A stretch of DNA of 44,451 nt from Fimenecus sp045613065 (GTDB taxonomy: Bacteria; Bacillota; Clostridia; Oscillospirales; Acutalibacteraceae): NCBI GenBank assembly GCA_045613065.1, contig JAZLAH010000033.1, forward strand, positions 1 to 44,451. The letters run 5' to 3'. Numbering within the stretch: position 1 is the first letter of the stretch; the number at the start of each line of letters is the position of its first letter. The position numbers and the translations under genes were made by a program. Below the pieces are notes generated by a model. The model saw only the letters and a list, made by a program, of their open reading frames with translations. It was not told the DNA's origin and did not search any database. Of the stretch, positions 13,920 to 21,849 are shown one piece after another.

Positions 13920-13989
13920 ATAAAGTAATTCATAGTAATTTACTGTGAAATAAGAAATTTGATTGAATTTAACGAAAAGAGATGTATAT

Positions 13990-15165
13990 ATGAAGGTTTA
14001 TGCAGATAATGCCGCAACAACAAAAATATCAAAAGTTGCTCTTGATGCAATGATGCCTTGTTTCAATGAGATTTACGGAAATCCGTCAAGCTTACATTCT
14101 GTTGGACAAGATGCTTTTCATGCAGTAAGAGATGCAAGAAATATGGTTGCAGAGTGTATCAACGCTGACCCAAATGATGTTTATTTTTCATCAGGCGGTA
14201 GTGAAAGTGACAACTGGGCAATTAAGGGTGCAGCCTATTTAATGGCTAAAAAAGGTAAGAAACATATTATCAGTTCAAAATTCGAACATCACGCAGTTCT
14301 TCACACATTGAATGTCCTTGAAAAGGAAGGCTTTGAAATTACACTTCTTGATGTTTACGAAAACGGACTTGTAAAGGTTGAAGATGTTAAAAATGCAATC
14401 CGTGAGGATACTGCTCTTGTTACAATTATGTACGCTAATAACGAAATCGGTACAGTTCAGCCAATCCGTGAAATCGGTGCAGTTTGTCGTGAAAAGGGCG
14501 TTCTTTTCCACACAGATGCTGTTCAGGCTGTCGGACATGTTCCTGTTGATGTAAAAGCAGACAATGTTGATATGCTTTCACTTTCAGGACATAAGTTCCA
14601 TGGACCAAAAGGCGTTGGTGCTCTTTACTGCAAAAAGGGTATAAGACTTCCAAATCTTATTGAAGGCGGTGCTCAGGAGAGAAATCGTCGTGCAGGTACA
14701 GAAAATGTTCCTGCAATCGTAGGTATGGCTGCAGCACTTAAAGATGCTTGTGACCATATGGAAGAAAACACAAAGAAACTCATTGCAATGAGAGAACAAC
14801 TCATTGAGGGTATTCTTAAGATTGAACGTAGCCGTATTAACGGTGACCGCGAACACAGACTTCCTGGTAATGTAAGTGCTTGTTTTGAGGGTGTTGAAGG
14901 TGAATCACTTCTTCTTTACCTTGATTTAATGGGAATCAGTGCTTCTTCAGGTTCAGCTTGTACATCAGGTTCACTTGACCCAAGCCACGTTTTACTTTCA
15001 ATCGGACTTCCACACGAAGTTGCTCATGGTTCACTTCGTTTGAGTCTTTGTGAAGATAACACACCTGAAGAAATGGATTATATTTTAGAAAAATTACCAC
15101 CAATTATTGACAGACTTCGTGATATGTCACCATTGTGGGAAAAGATAGTAAAGGAAGGTAAATAA
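13990..15165 (+). CDS. nifS: Cysteine desulfurase (NifS/IscS family)
   Basis: A 391-residue PLP enzyme that takes sulfur from cysteine and forms a persulfide. The start ATG 13990 gives the typical MKVYADNAATTK; an upstream TTG (13963) would add an atypical N-terminus. Visible: SGGSESDNWAIKG, the cofactor-binding HTDAVQ motif, the PLP lysine Lys202 in SLSGHKFHGPKG, and the catalytic Cys324 in SSGSACTSG. It lies 2 bp before the scaffold gene and upstream of nadA and mnmA, two users of its sulfur or clusters. Confidence 0.95.
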   Translation: MKVYADNAATTKISKVALDAMMPCFNEIYGNPSSLHSVGQDAFHAVRDARNMVAECINADPNDVYFSSGGSESDNWAIKGAAYLMAKKGKKHIISSKFEHHAVLHTLNVLEKEGFEITLLDVYENGLVKVEDVKNAIREDTALVTIMYANNEIGTVQPIREIGAVCREKGVLFHTDAVQAVGHVPVDVKADNVDMLSLSGHKFHGPKGVGALYCKKGIRLPNLIEGGAQERNRRAGTENVPAIVGMAAALKDACDHMEENTKKLIAMREQLIEGILKIERSRINGDREHRLPGNVSACFEGVEGESLLLYLDLMGISASSGSACTSGSLDPSHVLLSIGLPHEVAHGSLRLSLCEDNTPEEMDYILEKLPPIIDRLRDMSPLWEKIVKEGK

Positions 15166-15167
15166 AA

Positions 15168-15584
15168 ATGGAATATTCAGAAAAAGTAATGGAACATTTT
15201 GTGAATCCTCATAATGTAGGTAAATTGGAAGATGCTGACGGAATAGGAGAAGTTGGCAATGCAAAATGTGGAGATATTATGAAAATGTATCTCAAAATTG
15301 AGAATGATATTATTACAGATGTTAAGTTCAACACTTACGGTTGTGCATCTGCAATTGCAACAAGCTCAATTGCAACAGATATGATTAAAGGTCAGCCTTT
15401 GTCAGAAGCACTTAAGCTTACAAATAAAGCAGTTGTTGAAGCTCTCGATGGTCTTCCAGCAGTTAAAATTCACTGGTCAGTTCTTGCTGAACAGGCAATC
15501 AAAGCAGCTGTTAAGGACTATTACGACAAAAACGGTATAGAATACAACAAAGCAGATTTTGAATTTGAAGACCACCATCATTAA
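15168..15584 (+). CDS. iscU: IscU/NifU-type Fe-S scaffold with Trp at the third Cys position
   Basis: A 138-residue scaffold for building Fe-S clusters with the desulfurase just upstream. Cys34 (NAKCGD) with Asp36 and Cys59 (YGCASA) match the first two ligand positions. The third site normally reads KIHCSxLAE but here reads KIHWSVLAE: His102 is kept and Trp103 (TGG, 15474-15476) replaces Cys. The tail is longer than usual and ends EDHHH, which could offer other metal ligands. The reading frame is intact and the context unchanged, so the gene is not obviously decayed. Confidence 0.92.
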   Translation: MEYSEKVMEHFVNPHNVGKLEDADGIGEVGNAKCGDIMKMYLKIENDIITDVKFNTYGCASAIATSSIATDMIKGQPLSEALKLTNKAVVEALDGLPAVKIHWSVLAEQAIKAAVKDYYDKNGIEYNKADFEFEDHHH

Positions 15585-15605
15585 TCTCTAAAAAGGAAGA
15601 TTAAA

Positions 15606-16520
15606 ATGACAGTAAAAGAAATGCAGGAAAAAATCCTGCAACTTAAGAAAGAAAAAGATATTTGTATATTGGCTCACAGCTATGTTGCTCGAGAAATTAT
15701 CGAGGTTGCTGACTATACTGGTGATAGTTTTCAGTTAAGCGTATTAGCAGAAAAGACTGATGCAAAAACTGTAATTATGTGTGGCGTTCGATTTATGGCA
15801 GAAACTGTAAAGATTTTGTCACCTGAAAAAACAGTTTATATCACAAGTCCTGTTGCAGGTTGTCCAATGGCAGAACAGATGAGTAAGGAATATATCGAAG
15901 AAGTGAAAAAAGAATTTCCTGACTATACTGTTGTTGCATATATCAACACTACTGCCGAACTTAAAACAGTTTGTGATGTGTGTGTAACATCTGCATCTGC
16001 AGTGAGTGTTGTAAGTAAGTTGGAAAACGATAAGATTCTTTTTATTCCTGACTGCAATTTAGGTGACTATGTGGCAAAACAGCTTCCTGAAAAGACATTT
16101 AAGTTTGTAAATGGTGGTTGCCCGATTCATGGTCAGATTACAGCTGAGGATGTTAAAAAGGCGAGAGCACTTTATCCTGATTCACTTCTTCTTGTTCACC
16201 CTGAATGTAAGCCTGAAGTTGTAGCACACGCTGATTATGTTGGCTCAACAACAGGTATTATGAAGTTTGCAAAGGAAAGTGACCATAAAAACTTTATTAT
16301 CGGCACAGAAATCAGCATTGCAGAATCTTTGCAGTATGAATGTCCTGATAAGAATTTCTTTACACTTTCACCAAAACTTATTTGCCCTGATATGAAAGCG
16401 ACAACTCTTGTTGACCTTTATAACACAATGCAGGGTAATGGTGGCGAAGAAATCACGTTAGATGCAGATACAATTGAGAAAGCCAAAAAATGCATTGATA
16501 AAATGCTTGAACTTGGGTGA
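15606..16520 (+). CDS. nadA: Quinolinate synthase NadA
   Basis: A 304-residue [4Fe-4S] enzyme that condenses iminoaspartate with dihydroxyacetone phosphate to quinolinate for NAD synthesis. Motifs: AHSYVAREI near residue 23, CGVRFMAETVKIL (59-71), VAYINTTAELK, FVNGGCPIHG and HPECKPEV. Likely cluster cysteines are Cys126 (or 123), Cys201 and Cys260. AGGAAG precedes the ATG. nadB and nadC are not in the window. Placing it beside nifS/iscU resembles nifS-nadB pairing in Bacillus, where the desulfurase serves the NadA cluster. Confidence 0.95.
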   Translation: MTVKEMQEKILQLKKEKDICILAHSYVAREIIEVADYTGDSFQLSVLAEKTDAKTVIMCGVRFMAETVKILSPEKTVYITSPVAGCPMAEQMSKEYIEEVKKEFPDYTVVAYINTTAELKTVCDVCVTSASAVSVVSKLENDKILFIPDCNLGDYVAKQLPEKTFKFVNGGCPIHGQITAEDVKKARALYPDSLLLVHPECKPEVVAHADYVGSTTGIMKFAKESDHKNFIIGTEISIAESLQYECPDKNFFTLSPKLICPDMKATTLVDLYNTMQGNGGEEITLDADTIEKAKKCIDKMLELG

Positions 16521-16526
16521 GTAAAA

Positions 16527-17549
16527 ATGAAAAAAGCAGTTATTGCTATGAGTGGCGGAGTTGATAGCTCCGTCGCTGCTTTACTTATGAAAAATGAAGG
16601 CTATGATTGTGTTGGTGCTACAATGCAACTGTATATCGAAGGAGATTGCAGTGATGCAAAAGCAGTTGCCGATAAACTTAATATGCCTTTTTATATTTAT
16701 CCACTTAAAGAAGAATTTAAAAAACTCGTTATTGATAAGTTTATTGAATTTTATGAGAATGGCCAAACACCAAATCCTTGTGTAGAATGTAATCGTACTC
16801 TTAAATTCGGTGCAATGATGGAAAAAATGCACGAGTTAGATGCGGACTTTGTTGTTACAGGTCATTATGCAAGAGTTGTATGTGAAAATGGTGAGTACAA
16901 ACTGAAAAAAGCAGTTGATGAAAGCAAAGACCAAAGCTATTTTCTCTATATGCTTACACAGGAGCAACTCAAACATATTAAATTCCCATTAGGTGAATAT
17001 TCAAAGCCTGAAATTCGTCAGATTGCTGAAGAAAATGACCTTATAACAGCCCGAAAAAAAGATAGTCAGGATATTTGTTTTGTCCCTGATGGTGATTATG
17101 TAAGCTTTATTAAGAGCTATAACAATAAGGAATATCCAAAAGGACAATTTATCCATAAAACAGGATTTTCTTTCGGTGAGCATAAAGGTATCGTGAATTA
17201 CACAATCGGTCAACGTAAAGGTCTTGGAATTGCATATAAAACTCCACTTTATGTAATGAATATTGACCCTGAAACAAATAATGTTATTTTGGGTGATAAT
17301 GAGGATTTGTTTACAGATACAGTAGTAGCTAAAAATGTAAATATAATCAGCGGAAAAGAGATAAAAGAGCCGATTCGTGTCCTTGCACGTGTGCGATATA
17401 GACATAAAGAACAACCCGCAACTGCATGGCAAGACGAAAACGGAAACCTTCACATTAAATTTGACGAACCACAACGAGCAATAACCAAAGGTCAATCACT
17501 TGTAATATTCGATGGTGATACAGTTCTCGGTGGCGGAGAAATAGTATAA
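16527..17549 (+). CDS. mnmA: tRNA-specific 2-thiouridylase MnmA
   Basis: A 340-residue enzyme that thiolates U34 of the Lys, Glu and Gln tRNAs. The PP-loop motif SGGVDSS is at residues 9-15. The catalytic pair is Cys88 (NPCVECNRTLKFG) and Cys184 (SQDICFVPDGDY). The central GHYAR and QRKGLGIAY motifs and the C-terminal beta-barrel are present. It lies 6 bp after nadA and ends the operon. It receives sulfur from a desulfurase, so linkage to nifS is functional. Confidence 0.96.
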   Translation: MKKAVIAMSGGVDSSVAALLMKNEGYDCVGATMQLYIEGDCSDAKAVADKLNMPFYIYPLKEEFKKLVIDKFIEFYENGQTPNPCVECNRTLKFGAMMEKMHELDADFVVTGHYARVVCENGEYKLKKAVDESKDQSYFLYMLTQEQLKHIKFPLGEYSKPEIRQIAEENDLITARKKDSQDICFVPDGDYVSFIKSYNNKEYPKGQFIHKTGFSFGEHKGIVNYTIGQRKGLGIAYKTPLYVMNIDPETNNVILGDNEDLFTDTVVAKNVNIISGKEIKEPIRVLARVRYRHKEQPATAWQDENGNLHIKFDEPQRAITKGQSLVIFDGDTVLGGGEIV

Positions 17550-17572
17550 TTTATAATTAAATGAATTTTATG

Positions 17573-17600
17573 GGACGATGCTTCATCGTCCTTTATTTTT
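17573..17600 (+). terminator. Terminator of the mnmA operon
   Basis: Perfect GGACGATG/CATCGTCC stem (17573-17580 with 17584-17591), CTT loop and T-rich tail. It is nearly identical to the terminator at 18547. Confidence 0.9.
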
Positions 17601-17641
17601 TACCGAATACATTCGTAAAAATGCCTAACACCTTTAATACA

Positions 17642-17670
17642 TTGCAAACCGAAAAGTAAGATGATATTAT
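17642..17670 (+). promoter_or_regulatory. Promoter of the LytTR/DUF3021 pair
   Basis: TTGCAA (17642-17647), a 17-bp spacer and TATTAT (17665-17670). Confidence 0.65.
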
Positions 17671-17691
17671 ACACTTGCAAGGAGGAATTTC

Positions 17692-18123
17692 ATGAAACTC
17701 AGAATTGTAATTGACAAAAATCGTGACGAACAAATTCTCATATACGCTCACGAAAAAACAGCGTTGATCTGTGAAATTGAACAACTGGTCAATAATGACT
17801 CCTTTGATTTGACGGGATATGGTGAAACAGAAACAATAAAACTTAATTTAAATGAAATTTGCTGTTTTATCACAGAAGAAAACAAGGTGTATGCACTTAC
17901 TGAAAAGGGCAAATACAGGTTGAAATCAAGGCTTTATCAGATAGAGGAAAATTTAAATGATAACTTTGTTAAAATCAATCAGTCCTGTATTGCCAATATC
18001 AAAAAGATTGATAAATTCAAAGCGAGTGTTGGCGGAGCATTGATGGTTATTTTCAAAAATGGATATGAGGATTACGTGTCACGAAGAAATCTTAAAAATG
18101 TAAAAGAAAGGTTAGGTTTGTAA
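17692..18123 (+). CDS. LytTR-domain DNA-binding regulator
   Basis: A 143-residue protein with a short N-terminal beta segment and a LytTR domain over about 45-140: ICCFITEENKVYALT, KFVKINQSCIANI-like stretch at about 105-118, and the terminal YVSRRNLKNVKERL. It has no receiver domain. The gene for a DUF3021 membrane protein starts 1 bp after its stop. Such LytTR plus membrane-protein pairs (HdrRM and BrsRM in streptococci) use the membrane partner to inhibit the regulator. AAGGAGG precedes the ATG. Confidence 0.9.
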   Translation: MKLRIVIDKNRDEQILIYAHEKTALICEIEQLVNNDSFDLTGYGETETIKLNLNEICCFITEENKVYALTEKGKYRLKSRLYQIEENLNDNFVKINQSCIANIKKIDKFKASVGGALMVIFKNGYEDYVSRRNLKNVKERLGL

Positions 18124-18124
18124 T

Positions 18125-18541
18125 ATGAATAAATATGTAAAGGAGTTTATTCATCGTGGACTCATTTTCGGTGGCTTTGGACCCATTATCTTAGGAATTA
18201 TATATTTTATACTTTCAAAAACTGTTGATGGGTTTATGCTGAGTGGCTTGGAAGTGATGACAGGTATTATTTCAACTTATTTGTTGGCATTTGTTCATGC
18301 AGGTGCAAGCATATTTAATCAAATTGAACATTGGGGAATATCAAAATCATTGCTTTGTCATCTCTCAATACTTTATGTTGCATATTCTCTGTGCTATGTG
18401 ATAAATACATGGATTCCTTTTGAGCCAAAAGTACTTTTGATATTCACAATAGTATTTTTGACAATCTATTTTGTAGTGTGGGGGATAGTATATTTGTCAG
18501 TAAAAACCATAAGTAAAAACTGCAATGCAAAACTAAAATAA
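18125..18541 (+). CDS. DUF3021 membrane protein, likely inhibitor of the LytTR regulator
   Basis: A 138-residue protein with four hydrophobic segments at about 12-32, 43-62, 75-93 and 100-126, in the DUF3021 arrangement (FIHRGLIFGGFGPIILGIIY; SKSLLCHLSILYVAYSLC). It is tightly linked to the LytTR gene. In known streptococcal pairs the membrane partner holds the LytTR protein inactive; that role here is inferred from family and context. Confidence 0.88.
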   Translation: MNKYVKEFIHRGLIFGGFGPIILGIIYFILSKTVDGFMLSGLEVMTGIISTYLLAFVHAGASIFNQIEHWGISKSLLCHLSILYVAYSLCYVINTWIPFEPKVLLIFTIVFLTIYFVVWGIVYLSVKTISKNCNAKLK

Positions 18542-18546
18542 TATGT

Positions 18547-18574
18547 AAGGGGCGATGTTTCATCGTCCCTTTTG
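18547..18574 (+). terminator. Terminator of the LytTR/DUF3021 unit
   Basis: An 11-bp stem with one G-U pair (18547-18557 with 18561-18571), TTT loop and T run. Its core GCGATG/CATCGTC copies the 17573 terminator. Confidence 0.9.
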
Positions 18575-18589
18575 TCTATCATTTTTATA

Positions 18590-18618
18590 TTGCAATACAT
18601 TCCACATTCTGTTACAAT
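18590..18618 (+). promoter_or_regulatory. Promoter of the beta-mannosidase gene
   Basis: TTGCAA (18590-18595), a 17-bp spacer and TACAAT (18613-18618). Confidence 0.65.
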
Positions 18619-18652
18619 AATATAAAATATAATTTCAAAGGAAAAATTTGTT

Positions 18653-21121
18653 ATGAAGACTTATAATCTCAACGGACAATGGGATATGACCCGTGTTGCA
18701 ACCGGGGAACAATACGATGTAAATGTTCCATCTGATAACTACACTCAATTATTAGAGTTAGGTGCTATTCCTGACCCATATTACAAAGATAATGAAAAGT
18801 TAGTTGAATGGGTTGGTCGTGAAGACTGGACTTATGAGAGAACATTCACACTCACAGAAGATGACCTTGCAAACAGAAAGGTTTTGCTTGTATGTAAAGC
18901 ACTTGATACACTTTGTGAGGTTTTCGTAAATGATACTCTTATTGGTAAGGGTGAAAACGCACATCTTAAATATGAATTCGACATTAAAGATGTGGCAAAA
19001 GCAGGAGAGAATACTCTTAAAATCACTTTCTTTGCACCAACAACATATGCTGAAAAGATGCAGAAAGAAAAGCCAATTCCAAAGAATTTCAATGGTACTG
19101 ATGGTGCTGCATATATCCGTAAACCACATTGTCATTTCGGTTGGGACTGGGGTCCACATCTTCCTCTTTCAGGTATTACAGATGATATTTGTGTTGAATG
19201 TTTTGACAACAGACTCGAGGATGTTGAAATCAAGCAGATTCATAAAGACGGAAAAGTAACAGTTAAAATTAATCCTCTTGTTGATGGTAAGGGTGAAGTA
19301 TCTGCTAAAATCATCTATCCTGATGGTACAGAGTACGCAATAGAAAACAATGAAATCGTAATCGAAAACCCTGAACTCTGGTGGACAAAGGAATTGTCAG
19401 GCAAAGAAAAGCAACCACTTTATACAGTAGTTGCAACACTTGATGATTCTGTTGTTACAAAGAAAATAGGTCTTCGTACAATTCGTCTTGACAGAAGCAA
19501 AGATAAATATGGTCACAATTTCTGTTTCTATCTTAATGGTGTGCCTATTTTCGGTAAGGGTGCCGACTGGATTCTTCCTGACTCACTTATGGGCAGAGTT
19601 AAAAACGAAACTTATGACTATTACATAGATTCAGCTCTTAGTGCAAACTTCAATATGCTTCGTATCTGGGGTGGTGCTTACTATACACCTGACTATTTCT
19701 TAGAGCAGTGTGACGAAAAAGGTCTTCTTATTTGGCAGGACTTTATGTTTGCTTGTCTTATGTACCCATTCTATGAAGAAGATTTCCGTGAGAATGTATT
19801 AAAGGAAATAAAATACCAGATTATGCGTATTAAATCTCATCCTTCTCTTTGCCTTTGGTGTGGCAATAATGAGGTTGAAACAATGTTCGCATATATGCCA
19901 GAAACAATGAAGATTGTTCAGTGGTATAAGAAATTCTTCTACGAAATACTTAAGGACATTGTTACAGAGCTTGACCCTGACACACCATATATCGAAACAT
20001 CACCAATTGGTGAAAGTTTCCGTAAGGGTGTTACTGGTGATGACCACGGTGATACTCATATGTGGACTGTATGGCATGGTCAGAAACCACTTAATTATTA
20101 CAGAACAAGACCTACAAGATTCTGTAGTGAGTTTGGTCTTGAGTCATTACCATCAATGGATGCTGTTCGTCAGTTTGCTGAGGAGAGTGACTACTATATC
20201 ACAAGTGATATTTTCAATTCTCATCAGAAATGTAAAAATGGTAATAGAAAAATGCTCTATTATCTCCTTGAAAAGTTCTATGAGCCTGAAAAGTTTGAAG
20301 ATTTGATTTATATGACAAACCTCATTCAGAAAGAATGTATTCAGGATGCAACTGAACATTGGCGTCGCCATCGTGAACGTTGTAATGGTTCACTTTTCTG
20401 GCAGTATAACGACTGCTGGCAGGCACCATCATGGTCAAGTGTGGACTATACAGGAAAATGGAAGGCACTTCAGTATGCTGCTCGTCATTTCTTTGAACCT
20501 CTTTGTGTTTCAATTGAAGAAACAGCTAAGGATTATAAGGTTTATGTGATTAACGACACAATGAACGAGCATAATGTAAAGGTAAGTATTTCCATTTCAA
20601 CTCTTGATGGTAAAGTGTTGTTTGAAAACACAAATACATCTGATATGGTTGTAAAGGTCCATGCAAATTCAAAGGTTATGTTTGAAAGAGGCAATATAAC
20701 AGGTGATAAGAAGAATATGTTCTTATCTGTTAAGCTCTTTGAAGACGGAAAGCTCGTTTCAGAAAGAACAAAAATCTTTGTTCCTGACAGAGATTTGAAA
20801 CTTCAGGCTGGAACAATTCAGAAGTCAGTGTCTTATGAAAATGGTGAACTTACAATAAAACTTGTTTCACCTGTTTTCTGTCGTAGTGTAATGGTGGATA
20901 TTCCTGATTTTAAAACACCATTCTCTGATAACTATTTTGACTTATTGCCAAATGAAGAAAAGATTGTAACTGTAAAGGCAGACAAAAATTATGATGTAAC
21001 AGTAAAATCTCTTGCTGATATTCCAGTTAAGGGTTCAAAATTCAAAACAGCACTTTACAGAGCAAAGTTCTTTGTTGAACCTGAAAATCTTGCTAACTGG
21101 TTCTACTATACAACTAATTAA
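18653..21121 (+). CDS. Beta-mannosidase, glycoside hydrolase family 2
   Basis: An 822-residue intracellular enzyme (no signal peptide) that releases beta-linked mannose, for example from mannan or N-glycan fragments. Order: sugar-binding jelly roll (about 1-170), Ig-like domain (about 180-275), TIM barrel (about 285-600), C-terminal beta domains. Barrel signatures include GKGADWILPDS and LRIWGGAYYTPDYF. The acid/base is Glu407 (WCGNNEVE) and the nucleophile Glu493 (FCSEFGLES). The WCGNNEVE form and DWGPHL near residue 164 separate beta-mannosidases from GH2 beta-galactosidases. AAAGG precedes the ATG. It has its own promoter, with no neighbouring sugar transporter. Confidence 0.94.
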   Translation: MKTYNLNGQWDMTRVATGEQYDVNVPSDNYTQLLELGAIPDPYYKDNEKLVEWVGREDWTYERTFTLTEDDLANRKVLLVCKALDTLCEVFVNDTLIGKGENAHLKYEFDIKDVAKAGENTLKITFFAPTTYAEKMQKEKPIPKNFNGTDGAAYIRKPHCHFGWDWGPHLPLSGITDDICVECFDNRLEDVEIKQIHKDGKVTVKINPLVDGKGEVSAKIIYPDGTEYAIENNEIVIENPELWWTKELSGKEKQPLYTVVATLDDSVVTKKIGLRTIRLDRSKDKYGHNFCFYLNGVPIFGKGADWILPDSLMGRVKNETYDYYIDSALSANFNMLRIWGGAYYTPDYFLEQCDEKGLLIWQDFMFACLMYPFYEEDFRENVLKEIKYQIMRIKSHPSLCLWCGNNEVETMFAYMPETMKIVQWYKKFFYEILKDIVTELDPDTPYIETSPIGESFRKGVTGDDHGDTHMWTVWHGQKPLNYYRTRPTRFCSEFGLESLPSMDAVRQFAEESDYYITSDIFNSHQKCKNGNRKMLYYLLEKFYEPEKFEDLIYMTNLIQKECIQDATEHWRRHRERCNGSLFWQYNDCWQAPSWSSVDYTGKWKALQYAARHFFEPLCVSIEETAKDYKVYVINDTMNEHNVKVSISISTLDGKVLFENTNTSDMVVKVHANSKVMFERGNITGDKKNMFLSVKLFEDGKLVSERTKIFVPDRDLKLQAGTIQKSVSYENGELTIKLVSPVFCRSVMVDIPDFKTPFSDNYFDLLPNEEKIVTVKADKNYDVTVKSLADIPVKGSKFKTALYRAKFFVEPENLANWFYYTTN

Positions 21122-21126
21122 CAGCC

Positions 21127-21155
21127 TTGACACGACTTGATAATTCGGGTAAAAT
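21127..21155 (+). promoter_or_regulatory. Promoter of the lipoprotein gene
   Basis: Consensus TTGACA (21127-21132), a 17-bp spacer and TAAAAT (21150-21155), just after the beta-mannosidase stop. Confidence 0.7.
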
Positions 21156-21182
21156 ATATGAGTTATCAGAAAGGATGATATT

Positions 21183-21803
21183 ATGAAAAAGTTTATTGCA
21201 ATTTTACTTGTTTTGGTTATAGGCTTGTTTGCTTTTACAGCATGCAACAAGGATGATAATTCTACAGTGGATTATGGCGAATACGAACCTGTTGAAGAAT
21301 TTGATGGCGAAAAATTAAAGGAAACCTGGTCAGCAGGTGAAATTACTTTCGCAAATAAAAATAAAATTGTACTTCCTTGTACAATTGAAGAGTTTTTAAA
21401 TGCATCAGGTTTAAGATTTGTTAATGAACAGGCTTATGTAAATAAGCAGTATAAACCAGGTGAATCATTCACTATGCCACTTGTAGGAACAGATACTCAG
21501 ATAAAAATTGATTGTCAGAATCTCGGTTCTTCTGATTGTGGTTATCTTGACACAACTGTTGTAGGCTTTAATTTCTTCAATTCTGCAAAGGGAAACAGAG
21601 CTATTACTGTTGCCGCAGGATTAACAGTTGGTGTTACTCGTGCAGATGTTGAAGAAGCACTTGGTATTCCTGAAGGAAAAACAAGTGAAGACAGATTATA
21701 TATATATAGGGTTGAACTTAAGGGAAAAGAAGCAATCAGATTGAGTGTATCATTCAATTCAAGTGGTATTGTAAACTCAATTTCATACGACTTAGATAAA
21801 TAA
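21183..21803 (+). CDS. Lipoprotein of unknown function
   Basis: A 206-residue lipoprotein. The signal has KK, a hydrophobic core and the lipobox AFTAC with lipidated Cys21. An acidic linker follows, then a mixed alpha/beta region. The section GLTVGVTRADVEEALGIPEGKTS resembles the helix-turn used in BamE/SmpA-like or small outer-surface domains that pair with a short beta sheet (LYIYRVE, LSVSFNSSGIVNSISY). I do not recognise a named family. AAAGG is 8 nt before the ATG. Confidence 0.8.
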   Translation: MKKFIAILLVLVIGLFAFTACNKDDNSTVDYGEYEPVEEFDGEKLKETWSAGEITFANKNKIVLPCTIEEFLNASGLRFVNEQAYVNKQYKPGESFTMPLVGTDTQIKIDCQNLGSSDCGYLDTTVVGFNFFNSAKGNRAITVAAGLTVGVTRADVEEALGIPEGKTSEDRLYIYRVELKGKEAIRLSVSFNSSGIVNSISYDLDK

Positions 21804-21809
21804 AAAAGT

Positions 21810-21846
21810 AAAGCAGGAATGAATTTTAAATTATCATTCCTGCTTT
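21810..21846. terminator. Bidirectional terminator between the lipoprotein and mtaB
   Basis: A perfect 13-bp stem (21810-21822 with 21834-21846) has an A/T loop, A-rich on one flank and T-rich on the other. It serves both converging genes. Confidence 0.9.
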
Positions 21847-21849
21847 TTG

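Noticed and set aside
13963..13989. TTG start for the cysteine desulfurase
   Set aside because: The family normally begins directly with the YADNAATT segment; ATG 13990 fits.
17001..17495. A 164-codon minus-strand frame inside mnmA
   Set aside because: It is fully covered by a clearly conserved gene on the other strand and has no ribosome site or recognisable content.
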